From contig MU832078.1 in assembly GCA_029204225.1 (NCBI GenBank), positions 24,348 through 88,347 on the forward strand: DNA of 64,000 nt, in the 5' to 3' direction. The first letter of the stretch is position 1. The number at the start of each line of letters is the position of its first letter. The notes under the pieces are model-generated. The model ran no database searches. It was not told where the DNA came from and saw only the letters and a list, made by a program, of their open reading frames with translations. A program made the position numbers and the translations under genes. This stretch comes from Diphasiastrum complanatum. Its lineage: Eukaryota > Streptophyta > Lycopodiopsida > Lycopodiales > Lycopodiaceae. This document shows, in pieces, positions 32,001-39,766 of this stretch.

Positions 32001-34294
32001 GAACCACTAACTATTCTGTCTTATCAGGCTTCCCTCGGTCTATTTGCTCAAATTCCCAGCACTTTACACTCTTTTTGAGACCGTGTTCGTACATTACAAT
32101 CATAAGCAAATTTAATTTGAGACCCTATTCATACATTAATATTGTAAGCACATCACTGCAGGCAAGTGACTCAGCCATCTACCAGGAAAATCTACAGTTT
32201 TACATTTTATTGGAGCACAACATAGAAAAGCAGGAACATCACTTTTCTTACTTATAAGCAATTGACAACTCTCTTAATATTATAGGTTTGATGTTAGGTA
32301 GGAAGAACAAAGGTGTTGCTTTTGTTATAGTTGGGCCTAAGTGTTATTTCAGGTGTAGTGAATCTATTGTTAATCTTTGAAAAGTTGTGTTTGTTAGGGG
32401 TTTCAAAATAAGCTATAATTCCATTTGAGAAAATGTATGCTCTTCTGCTTAACATGACTCAAGCCTCAATCACAAACATAAAATATCTCATTTTCTTGAT
32501 CCTGCCATGTACATTATGGACACTGAATCTGGTTTTATATCAAAGTGGCTCCAGCTTAAGTTAAAATGCTTGCATTTTTTTCTTTGGGTAAAATGGGCCG
32601 AATCCTTGACTATAGAATTTTTAACACTTGAAGCAATGCAGAGATTTACTATATGAGTAAGAATTGAACTGAAAGGCACGTGGGTTTTCTTAGATGATGA
32701 CCCTACACATATTCAAGTGGAAGAATGGAGAAAAAAATTCAGGAGGCTAAGGCATTGGATAGATTTGCTATCTATCAGGATGGTCAGGTTAGATGCCAGG
32801 ATCATAGTCCTCCCCCAATGCCTTGAAGTTGGGGCCCTCGAGTGTAGGAGTAGCCAAGGGCCCCGTCCACACCGATTGCGTATCAGAGTGTGGAATTGTA
32901 ATAGCATCCCTTCATCATCATCTGCACTTGATTGATTTTATTTCTCGGGGGTGATTCTATTATTTCACAAAGACTCATGAGACTCAGCAGGAGCGAGATG
33001 TTCTATTAACTTTCAAAATTGATAGAAAGCTCTTTATTTTTCCATTGTCACCTTATCCAGTGTATTTGCTCATTAACATTATAATCTTCATTCCGGATAA
33101 CATGAGCTTCCCGACCTACAAAATCAAGCAAGAGTTTATCTTGACTTCCATAGAAGCATCTTTCGTATTTATATTTCTTATACATACAGAATGAGAACAT
33201 GTTCTGTATGGTGACTGGTCAGTGTGGATTGAATTTCTTTCAAGTTCTTAGCGTTAAAAATCAAATAATGTATATTTGATTGTAGTTTCTTATAAGTACA
33301 GAATGAAATATCGGAAATTTGTATCCGTACATAAATGACCATAGATACTCTGTACTAAAATTTGAATTTTTTTAGGTATGTTTCGTTCTGTACTACAAAA
33401 CGGTACTACATATGAAAGGAAAGTTCCCAAGAAACCCCCCAACCTTCCAAAGAGACTTCTTTGATCCAGAAAGCCCAAAAGCATGTGCATGTTTTGATTA
33501 TACAGATTGTGCATGCCTGGAAAAAGTTTAACGTGGAATTTTATGAATATGTTGCTGCATTTGTTTTAGTTTTATTAACACTGAATGTGTATTCACTATC
33601 TTTTCGGATAAGAGTTTTTTCTTATTTGTATTTAAAAGCTTAATTCTGATATCTGTGCTGTTCTGTTTTTCAGATAACGTACTGGGATGCATATGATTGC
33701 TCTGCAATCAGGATCATTGATGGATCTTTGTCAGCAGAGTTAACGTCTATTGATATAAGTCCTGATGGTACAGCATTTGTGAGTGGAGGTGTCGACAAAG
33801 AAGTTAAGTTGTGGAATTATGATGAGGGTCATTGCTACTTTATTGGACGCGGCCACAGTGAACCCATTTTAAAGGTAGGCTATCGTTTGCTGAATACTTT
33901 TCTACCCTAGGTACTTCGTGTTTCAAAAGTAAATTTGCTTTTTTTCAACCGATCTTTTTTTCTTTCCCAATACAAGTCAACTTTGACATTAGCATGACGA
34001 TTACTTACGGTCTAGGGTAGTACTTGCTTTTAAACGTGCAAATAGCACGATTCTTGCTTGAATTTCTGGAACAAGGCTTGGTCATCGTGCTTTCAGGTAA
34101 AAATTAGCCCAGATCAACAAAATATAATCTCAGTTGGAGAAGATGGAGCAATTTTTATCTGGAATTACAAGAGCCCTATCTCTACATCAAGTAGTCCGGT
34201 GCAGAATACAAGTCCAGCCAGGTTAAGTCCAGTTCCAGCATTACCAGAGAGGCCTGTTCCAGCTGAAGAAAGTGGTCAAAGTCATGACGAATAA
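14003..34294 (+). CDS. CFAP52: CFAP52 (WDR16) WD40 cilium protein, last five exons
   Basis: Exons at 14003-14086, 14324-14392, 19036-19137, 33674-33874 and 34097-34294 join in one open frame of 217 residues plus stop. The order of WD repeats matches the C-terminus of animal and algal CFAP52: VRVWKIG, then CIIWDLT, then [16 protein letters not shown], then YWDA and VKLWNYDEG, then IFIWNYK. All acceptors are AG and donors GT, and all four introns are phase 0. The family is usually about 600 residues, so two thirds lies upstream and was not found in the window. The last 40 residues after the final blade are a Ser/Pro-rich tail. CFAP52 is a microtubule inner protein of motile cilia doublets. Two introns (4.6 and 14.5 kb) are packed with transposons but no exon is damaged, so the gene is probably alive. 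Confidence 0.9.
14324..14392 (+). CDS. CFAP52: CFAP52 exon b
   Basis: 23 codons: [17 protein letters not shown] then IIWDLT. The acceptor is TCATAG and the donor GTAAGC. It holds the Ser-rich strand, the DGS turn and the WD dipeptide of a blade. The 237-bp intron before it is short and free of elements. Confidence 0.85.
15043..15276 (+). other. Open frame of unknown meaning in a CFAP52 intron
   Basis: 77 codons with protein-like composition (for example [20 protein letters not shown]). The first line follows a possible acceptor (GGCTTTCACAG). It is not part of CFAP52 and matched no family I know. It may be a fragment of a mobile element or captured gene, or chance. Confidence 0.2.
15500..15762 (+). 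mobile_element. LINE copy 6, RT fragment
   Basis: Encodes [18 protein letters not shown], then [14 protein letters not shown], then a broken stretch equal to the YADDVVL region of LINE copy 1. The order matches copy 1 ORF2. A gypsy element interrupts it at about 15763, and LINE sequence resumes at about 17870 in the ORF2 C-terminus. Part of the intervening LINE is missing. Confidence 0.75.
15763..17870 (+). mobile_element. Ty3/gypsy fragment nested in the LINE (RNase H and integrase)
   Basis: It starts in the connection domain ([20 protein letters not shown]), goes through RNase H ([11 protein letters not shown]; later [15 protein letters not shown] and IVDALSR) to an integrase. The integrase has a zinc-binding part at 16833-17117 ([25 protein letters not shown]) and a decayed core (MDFLVALS, then VSD, then [17 protein letters not shown]). 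It ends with a GDWVYLR block. No gag, protease, RT or LTR is left, and stops are frequent. The usual HPG of the zinc-binding domain is NPG. Confidence 0.8.
16053..16454. repeat. 201-bp tandem duplication inside the gypsy RNase H region
   Basis: 16053-16253 and 16254-16454 are the same sequence with about one difference (GAGATGG versus GAGACGG). The unit is 67 codons long, so it keeps the reading frame across the joint. It covers the first part of the RNase H domain. Such identity means the duplication is much younger than the decayed element around it. Confidence 0.9.
17871..18925 (+). mobile_element. LINE copy 6, ORF2 C-terminus and 3' end
   Basis: [24 protein letters not shown] corresponds to the SGTHQYIRR region of LINE copy 1, in a heavily mutated frame. 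Downstream frames are short. The 3' UTR ends with a GTACC/GGTAC hairpin (18868-18882), TTATTAATGAAGC (AATAAA lost) and TTTCTTTCTTTGTCTCTCC. It is the 3' half of the LINE begun at 15.5 kb. Confidence 0.75.
19036..19137 (+). CDS. CFAP52: CFAP52 exon c
   Basis: 34 codons from [14 protein letters not shown] to TTGTDRK. The acceptor is GGTTTCAG and the donor GTAGGT. The CYHPEE-like stretch (here VLYHPDE) and the TGTDRK turn are typical of CFAP52. Introns of 4643 bp before and 14536 bp after it are both transposon-filled. Confidence 0.9.
20058..21112 (+). mobile_element. Ty3/gypsy fragment: gag knuckle, protease, RT start
   Basis: A decayed zinc knuckle ([14 protein letters not shown], first Cys now Tyr) lies near 20113. 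A protease-like region follows ([18 protein letters not shown] near 20337, where D-T/S-G has become DDS). An open frame at 20784-21125 is the start of RT ([50 protein letters not shown]). It stops exactly where an LTR fragment begins at 21113. It lies inside the 14.5-kb CFAP52 intron. Confidence 0.75.
21113..21320 (-). mobile_element. LTR fragment of the same family as the 34.8-39.8 kb element
   Basis: AGTTACAAGCTAAGATTCAC onward matches both LTRs of the complete antisense gypsy (34786-35157 and 39399-39761) with few differences, up to ATAGTGCGCC at about 21320. It then changes to unrelated sequence. This is a truncated copy inserted into the older gypsy RT. Its start coincides with the LTR end of the complete element, which supports that boundary. 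Confidence 0.85.
21321..22296 (+). mobile_element. Probable LTR/leader of gypsy element 2
   Basis: No coding sequence. It contains an 81-bp tandem repeat (GTCAACATGACACGTGTCAT at 21533 and GTCAACAGGACATGTGTCAT at 21614), a candidate AATAAA at about 21922, and ends near a deleted primer site. It lies directly upstream of the gag at 22537, so I infer LTR sequence. Its own start was not located. Confidence 0.5.
22297..22308 (+). other. Candidate primer binding site with a 3-base deletion
   Basis: TGGTAGAGCAGG equals the common plant gypsy site TGGTATCAGAGCAGG minus ATC or TCA. It lies about 240 bases upstream of the gag ATG, as expected. If real, priming is impaired, in line with the decayed ORFs. 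Confidence 0.4.
22537..23450 (+). pseudogene. Gypsy element 2 Gag, broken
   Basis: Starts [21 protein letters not shown] retrotransposon Gag core follows ([59 protein letters not shown]). A frame change near 23210-23260 leads to a basic region and a zinc knuckle beginning ENLCFGCLG followed by a stop. Stops at about 22668 and 22840 also interrupt it. Gag packages element RNA. This copy is not functional. Confidence 0.8.
23451..24828 (+). pseudogene. Gypsy element 2 protease and reverse transcriptase, truncated
   Basis: The protease active-site region reads [16 protein letters not shown] (D-T-G changed to D-A-G). A stop follows at about 23845, then DVVLGICWH. The RT begins [20 protein letters not shown], has a frameshift near 24390-24460, then continues [37 protein letters not shown] and FVDDILTYS. 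It ends at about 24828 where the LTR of gypsy element 3 is inserted. RNase H and integrase are absent. Confidence 0.85.
24829..25307 (+). mobile_element. 5' LTR of gypsy element 3
   Basis: It begins TGTTAGAGTCC and ends CTTGTGACA, so it has the usual TG...CA ends. It is 479 bp and notably GC-richer than its neighbours. It interrupts the RT of gypsy element 2 and is followed after two bases by a primer site. No second copy was seen, since the 3' part of element 3 is lost. Confidence 0.75.
25310..25322 (+). other. Primer binding site of gypsy element 3
   Basis: TGGTATCAAAGCC differs by one base from the complement of plant initiator tRNA-Met. It lies two bases after the LTR. Confidence 0.75.
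25894..27357 (+). pseudogene. Gypsy element 3 Gag and protease, broken
   Basis: ATG at 25894 gives [20 protein letters not shown] and a Pro/Ser-rich N-terminus. A frameshift near 26180 separates it from the Gag core ([30 protein letters not shown]). Stops near 26380-26470 follow, then a long open frame at 26476-27357 with [20 protein letters not shown], a zinc knuckle ([13 protein letters not shown], second Cys replaced by Tyr) and the protease [16 protein letters not shown] with an intact DTG. The frame ends near the DxxLG region. Confidence 0.85.
27447..29660 (+). pseudogene. Gypsy element 3 RT, RNase H and integrase, broken and truncated
   Basis: The RT runs from [20 protein letters not shown] through [20 protein letters not shown], a one-base frameshift near 28020, [12 protein letters not shown], a small duplication with a stop near 28217, then [10 protein letters not shown]. 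RNase H has [17 protein letters not shown] and, after a frameshift near 28765, [20 protein letters not shown]. The integrase zinc-binding part has [17 protein letters not shown] and [12 protein letters not shown]. The core begins [13 protein letters not shown] and [10 protein letters not shown]. At about 29660 it meets antisense gypsy element 4, so the rest of the integrase and the 3' LTR are missing. Confidence 0.85.
29665..31990 (-). mobile_element. Gypsy element 4, antisense fragment (gag end to RNase H)
   Basis: From right to left on the minus strand there is a Gag end ([17 protein letters not shown]), a basic region, an intact zinc knuckle ([14 protein letters not shown] near 31570), a protease ([14 protein letters not shown], first T of DTG now D), a stop-interrupted stretch with LGRDWL, an RT ([64 protein letters not shown]), the connection domain ([20 protein letters not shown]) and RNase H ([17 protein letters not shown], then [19 protein letters not shown]). 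It ends at about 29665 against gypsy element 3. No LTR remains at either end. Confidence 0.85.
32655..33010 (+). mobile_element. LINE copy 7: ORF1 end and ORF2 start
   Basis: Encodes [20 protein letters not shown] (the ORF1 C-terminal block of copy 1), then, after a gap as in copy 1, [19 protein letters not shown] and an ETHETQ-like region, equal to the ORF2 endonuclease start (RIGVWNCDGLHSSS, METHES). The order and spacing match copy 1. Only about 350 bp remains, with several stops. Confidence 0.7.
33674..33874 (+). CDS. CFAP52: CFAP52 exon d
   Basis: 67 codons: [20 protein letters not shown], then [20 protein letters not shown], then [20 protein letters not shown]. The acceptor is TTTTTCAG and the donor GTAGGC. 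It carries two WD blades and the GHSEPI start of the last blade, closely matching the CFAP52 pattern (GHSG.I). Confidence 0.92.
34097..34294 (+). CDS. CFAP52: CFAP52 final exon
   Basis: 65 codons and [33 protein letters not shown], then a Ser/Pro-rich tail ending EESGQSHDE. The acceptor is GCTTTCAG, after a 222-bp intron. Animal CFAP52 ends soon after the last WD motif, so the tail of about 35 residues is an extension. No clear AATAAA was seen before the gypsy insertion at 34786, so the transcript end is uncertain. Confidence 0.9.
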   Translation, partial: VKISPDQQNIISVGEDGAIFIWNYKSPISTSSSPVQNTSPARLSPVPALPERPVPAEESGQSHDE

Positions 34295-34785
34295 CGAGGT
34301 CATAAATACGTCAGTCAGGTGGTTGCGTATGAAATTAAGGATGTAGCATGGCATGACACAAACAATGTGCGTGGTTCAGCTTTTTTATTGTTATTGCAAT
34401 GGAAATAGTTTGCACTGGCATCATTATGTACAATCTTTACACAGTCCATCCACATTTTAGGTCAAGCCAATATTGCAGCCTATGGGCTCCTAATTGTCCT
34501 TTTTTGCACGATCAGAATGGGATTCGATATTGCCATATACACACTCTCTCCACATTTTAATCAAATCAGGTCCACACATGGAGCTCATAGTGTGTTTGGG
34601 TATTTCACAACTTATTAGGGCTTATGCTGTCAAAAGTCCATGCATTTTGTTCCTAATACAGTGTGGACCAGCTACTCTAGTCAGTTGACGTGAGGGCTTT
34701 TGATACCCACATGTAGGCCTATGAGCCTCATCATTAGTGGCTGATTGAATTCATAGTAATTCTTAATCTTGGGTGTGGCTAGAGC

Positions 34786-35157
34786 AGTTACAAGGTAAGA
34801 TTCACTAGTTATGCTAGAAAGCAGGACTTAAGATAGAAAGCAGGAAAAGAGAATGCTTAAGGAGGCTAAAGAGGAGCAATCATCATAAACTGAATAAAGG
34901 AATACAATGCTGCCCTACTTATACCCTCTCCCTGAATCAAATAAAGGATTCAAAAAAGGGAGGGAAAAAGGATTTGGAGGGAAAATAGTGCGCCCTCCCA
35001 ATAGGAGGACCCCCACTCCAAATCAACGTGACCAAGTCCTAAAAATATGACCAAATAGGGCCCAAGGCCAATATATGAATAAAAAAGGGCCCTTGGGCCT
35101 GCTAATGCATGAATAAAAGAATGGACGCGGCGAATGTAATGAGCCAAGTCCATAACT
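34786..35157 (-). repeat. 3' LTR of gypsy element 5
   Basis: 372 bp. Compared with the 5' LTR it differs at scattered positions and has a small insertion near 34810 (TAGTTATGC), so the two have diverged since insertion. The purine-rich CTGCAGGGG just upstream in element orientation (35158-35166) is the likely polypurine tract. Confidence 0.9.
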
Positions 35158-35214
35158 CCCCTGCAGAAAAACAAAGCCCTCCACCGGCTAACAAACATGC
35201 TAGATACTGAAAAA

Positions 35215-38200
35215 TCACGAACTAATGGAAATATTGATGGAGAAGACATAAGTCGTCACAACAGATACCCCAAAAGTATCATAACTATGTAAATCAAGTA
35301 CTAAGGAATTACTACAATCAAAACATAAAAGAATAGTCATGGAGAGAACTATAGCCATGAGAGCTCGAGCGTGCTCTGCCAATAATGGTGTATGATAAAA
35401 GACATCAATAGGCTCCCAAGTGGCCTTCTCAAGAGGACGACCATCCCACTGTACTAAAAACTGAACCTGCCTGCTACGTCGACTATACTGAAGGCGAACC
35501 TGATAGATGGCAGCTGGCAAAAAAGGGAACAGCTATGGCTCTATAGGAAATGTGAGATCGCGAGGAGCATCATCCTCAATGGCAGCCCATGAAAGGCTAA
35601 CATGAAAGATATCACAGGCTCATGTAGAATCAAGCAACTATAACCGGTACGTAACAGGGCTGAGGCGATCCAAGATACAGTAAGGCCCATAATAGCATGG
35701 TGCAAGCTTCTCAGTAGAAGCGTGACCTTGAACAAAGTGAAACTGTGCAAAGCGTAATCGGACGTAAACTATATCACCAACCTGGAACTCAACATGACGG
35801 CGATGACGATCAACAGAAATCTGATAGCGTTGTTGAATCTACTGTAAGTGAGTAGTAGCCCTAGCAATAAGCTTGTGAGCACCGGATAAAAAAAGAAGCA
35901 ATGGTAACCGGTGTATCATTAGGAGGAAGGGGCACCCCTGGCAAAAGTGGAGCATACCCATGAGCCAATAAGAAAGGTGAAACTCCAGTGCTGGTACTAA
36001 CAGAGCTATTATAGCTATACTCTGCCAAACATAAATGTTGATCCCAATCCTTCCCGGAAATGTCGAAGGTAATCCTCAAAGCTCCGATTAAGGACCTCAG
36101 TCTGCCCATCAGCAGTAGAATGATATGCAGTGCCCATCAGAAGCTGTACATCCAAAATACGCATAAGCTTTGTCCATAATGTAGATGTAAACTTACTATT
36201 CTGATCAGATAGTACCATGCAGGCGAAAAATCTCTGATAGAAGACGTGCGCACTGCTCAGTTGTAATAGTACTGCGCGGACCGGTATAAAGTGTGCTTGT
36301 TTTGAGAACCGATCCACCACCACCATACAAGAGTCATGACCACGACGGGTATGAGGAAGACCAAGGATAAAGTCCATAGAAATATCCGTCCACTAGCGAT
36401 GAGGAATGGGCCAACTCTGGAGCAAACCAGCGGACTTAGCACAGGAATATTTATTACGGGCACAAAAAGGACAATGACGAATAAGATGGGCTAGCTCAGA
36501 CTTCATGGATGGCTAATAGAAATGGTCCTTAAGACGTGCATAAGACTTCTAAAAACCAAAATGGCCACCAATAGGGGAAGCATGAGCATCAGACAACAAT
36601 TGAGGACGAATGGAAAGAGAACTAGGAATACATAAAGCACCAAGTGGTATAAACGATCATCAACAACAGTATAAACCTGGAACTTCTGAGAGGACAAAAG
36701 GGGACGGTACGATAAACATCAGAAAAGTCAAAACAAGACAAATATGCGGCCGGTAAATCATCAAACCAAGAAGGAACTGAACCAACAATACTATGTAACA
36801 ATGGAGGAAGACGAGATAAAGCATCAGCTGCCGTGTTTGCCTTGCCTGGACGATACAAAATATCAAAATGAAAAGACTGTAAAAATTTTAATTAACAATA
36901 TTGACGATCACTAAGATCACGCTGAGAAAAAAGATAACAGAGAGACTGATGATCAGATATCAAAGGGAACACGATACAAATAATGGTGCCATTTCTTAAG
37001 AGCATGGATGACAACAAGTAGCTCTTTTTCATGTACAGAGTAACGTTGCTCATAAGAGCGCAAGCGACGAGACTCATAGGCAATAACACACTCGGACTGA
37101 CGTAGAAGAGCGCCTAAACCAATAGCACTAGTATCAGTCTCAACAATAAAACGCTGATCAAATTGGGGGAGACACATAACAGTAGCAGAAACAATGGCAT
37201 GACGTAAAGCGTCAAAAGCAGTTTGACACTCAGAAGTCCAAACAAAGGTATGAGATTTCTTTTCACAAAAGAACATTTGGACAATTTCGCGAACAGTTGA
37301 TGCTTAATAAGTAATCCAAACACAGATGATAGATGTTTTACATGATCAGACAAAGTACTAAAAAGCAAGAATGTCATCAAAATAAACTAAGACACAAACA
37401 CCTAAAAGAGGACGTAAAATATTATTCATAACATTCTGAAATGGCGGTGGACCATTCTGAACACCAATTGGAATACAAACCCAAATGAGTACAAAATGTA
37501 GTCTTATGCTCATCAAAAGGACGCATCCTAATTTGGTAGTATCCAAAACGTAGGTCAATTTTAGAAAAGATGGAAGAAGTGCCAAGCTGATCAAAAAGGT
37601 CATCCATATGAGGTATAGGATACTGATTACGGATAGTCAGCTTGTTTAAGGCACGATAGTCAATGCAAAGGCATTTGGTTCCATCTTTTTTGGCAACAAG
37701 GAGGACAGGAGCACCAAAAGGACTATGGCTAGGAACAATGAGGCCCTGACGTAAAAGCAATTTGGAGCTGAACCTCGTCACGTTCATCTTTAGACATACG
37801 ATATGGAGCACGAGAAGGTGGGATAGCACCAGGAATAAGATCAATATGGTGGGTGACATCTCGTAATGGTGGCAGAGACATAGGTTCTGAAAGATCACAG
37901 AATAATGATGCAATAAGTCAGAAATCACCTGAGGAAGAGGACCCATGGATGGAGCAGGAGGAGCAGCAACTGATGTACTCTGAATGATAAAAAGAGTTGC
38001 ACCTTGAGCCTTTGGCAGGCTACGCATAAACTGCTTCCCGGTAACCAACTGATAGTCACCTTGGGAATCAATACCAGAAAGTAAATGATGTCGACCAGCA
38101 TGTGTAAAAGACAATGTCTGCTGAGAAAGATCCACAGCAACAGTACCAAGTGATGAAAGCCAATCTGCACCAAGAATAATGTCATAGTACTCCAGAGGAA

Positions 38201-38732
38201 TAATATAGAAATATGCCTGTCTAGAGAAGTCACCAATGCTATAGTCCAAGCCCTGAAACATCTGAGAGCTGATAAAAGTATGTGAGCTAGCAACCTCGAC
38301 ACTGAGAGACTGTGTAGCAGAAATAGGTGAAGCACGAATCCTGGTGGAAATGTAACTGCTAATAAATGACTGTGTACTGCCAGTATCCACCAAAGCAATA
38401 TGCTCTCGCCCCAAAATGCGAACACGTAAAACATCAAAATCATCAGGAGTAAGAGCCTCATGGTAAAAAACAGCGGTAGGAGGACCAAGAGACTGTCGGC
38501 AATCACGGGCAGGTGCAGGCGTACTCAAAATAGGAAATAAAGGTGCTTTACTGGGACGATGAAGAATGTCTAGGGGGGTGGTATCCCCTCGTGGTAGGAT
38601 AGTCTCAAGGCTAGAAAGAACACGATCAATACGACTCTCAAGATGATCCATGCGGGCATCAATATGTGTAAAACGATCATCTGAAGAGCTCTGCGGTGGG
38701 TCTTCTGATGAAGAAGTCGCCATAGAAACCAA
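35215..38732 (-). pseudogene. Gypsy element 5 Pol polyprotein with chromodomain, broken
   Basis: The open frame 38732-37422 begins [20 protein letters not shown], has a heptad-like stretch ([20 protein letters not shown]), and reaches the protease [14 protein letters not shown] at residue 113 with no Gag core between. It continues with IILGADWL and the RT ([35 protein letters not shown]). Within it, 37890-37760 is read out of frame; the native RT start ([20 protein letters not shown]) is in another frame. The YFDDIL motif is at about 37390. RNase H is at 37276-36880 (ETDTSAIGLGALL, YRPGKANTAADALSR). The integrase is at about 36470-35860 ([20 protein letters not shown]). A chromodomain-like FLVQWDGRPLEKATWEPIDV lies near 35400-35460. 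Confidence 0.88.
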
Positions 38733-38989
38733 GAAAGAGAGAAAAACCTAAGGGAGAGGACGTTTGTCGTCACCCCAACTTAGTCTAACTTCCGAAATCA
38801 CCAAAAATGGCACATAAACAGTCAATCAAGATGGAGAATAATCAAAAATGAAGGGGCTAAAGCAATACCTGGGTGGGTGTTGATTCGTCGTCCACTCGGT
38901 AGTGCCAACAAAGAGAGGTATAAGCCGAAAATAATAGGGCACTGGGCAGCAACTACCAAGATTTACAATATGCTGAAGAATAGGCTGAA

Positions 38990-39380
38990 AAAGGTGCTGA
39001 AGTAAGGCGGCCTCCAATCAATAGTCGAAATGGATAGCAAGTCGGTGAAGAGAACCGCTGAACAGCCTCCAATCAATATAAAAAAATGGGCAGCAAATCG
39101 GTGACGAAAAGTGTCAAAAATGATGAGGTAGTAGGGCGTTGGACAACAACTACCAAATCTGCAAAAACAATAAAACCTGCCAAAATAATTGACAAAAGTG
39201 ATGGGTTAGCAGGGCGCTGGACAGCCTCCACCCAAAACTGCAAAAAATGATGAAGAAATCGTCGAAAGTGATGGGCAGTAGGGCGCTGGACAGCCACTAC
39301 CAATCTGCAAAAAAATGGACGGAGAAAATCGATGAAAGTGATGGGTGGTAGGGCGCTAGACAGCCTCCACCAATCTGCAG
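38990..39380 (-). repeat. Degenerate ~70-bp tandem repeat in the leader of gypsy element 5
   Basis: AGGGCGCTGGACAGCC-type motifs recur at 39133, 39211, 39280 and 39350, with spacings of 78, 69 and 70 bp. A weaker copy is near 38935. The units also share GTGATGGG before and CTGCAAAAA after. They lie between primer site and coding region, where the packaging signal and 5' leader would be. Confidence 0.75.
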
Positions 39381-39384
39381 GAAA

Positions 39385-39398
39385 GTGCTCTGATATCA
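39385..39398 (-). other. Primer binding site of gypsy element 5
   Basis: On the minus strand TGATATCAGAGCAC directly follows the 5' LTR. It has one mismatch to TGGTATCAGAGC, complementary to plant initiator tRNA-Met. Confidence 0.8.
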
Positions 39399-39761
39399 AG
39401 TTACAAGCTAAGATTCACCTAGAAAGCAGGACTTAAGCTAGAAAGCAAGAAAAGAGAATGCTTAAGGAGGCCAAAGAGGAGCAATCATCATAAACTGAAT
39501 AAAGGAATACAATGCTGCCCTACTTATACCCTCTCCTTGAATCAAATAGAGGATTAAAAAAAGGGAGGGAAAAGGATTTGGAGGAAAAATAGTGCGCCCT
39601 CCCAATAGGAGGACCCCCACTCCAAATCAACGTGACTGAGTCCTAAAAATATGACCAACTAGGGCCCAAGGCCAGTATATGAATAAAAAAGAGCCCTTAG
39701 GCCTGCTTATGCATGAATAAAAGAATGGACACGGCGAATCTAATGAGCCAAGTCCATAACT
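39399..39761 (-). repeat. 5' LTR of gypsy element 5
   Basis: 363 bp. It is flanked on the right by the target duplication AGAGC at 39762-39766. It shares its start sequence with the truncated copy at 21113. Confidence 0.9.
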
Positions 39762-39766
39762 AGAGC

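Larger units (their letters stand above)
34786..39761 (-). mobile_element. Complete Ty3/gypsy chromovirus-like element (gypsy element 5)
   Basis: Two LTRs (34786-35157 and 39399-39761) flank a 4.2-kb minus-strand coding region. A 5-bp duplication AGAGC lies at 34781-34785 and 39762-39766. In element orientation the LTRs start AGTTATGG and end TTGTAACT instead of TG...CA. The primer site is at 39385-39398. Domains in order are a short coiled-coil N-terminus, protease, RT, RNase H, integrase and a chromodomain-like block. No Gag core or zinc knuckle is found. Several frameshifts make it non-functional. It sits about 490 bp after the CFAP52 stop codon in antisense. Confidence 0.92.

Noticed and set aside
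37925-38506. 193-codon Leu-rich, membrane-like frame on the minus strand
   Set aside because: It overlaps the protease frame of the gypsy element in another phase; the hydrophobicity comes from the shifted codons.
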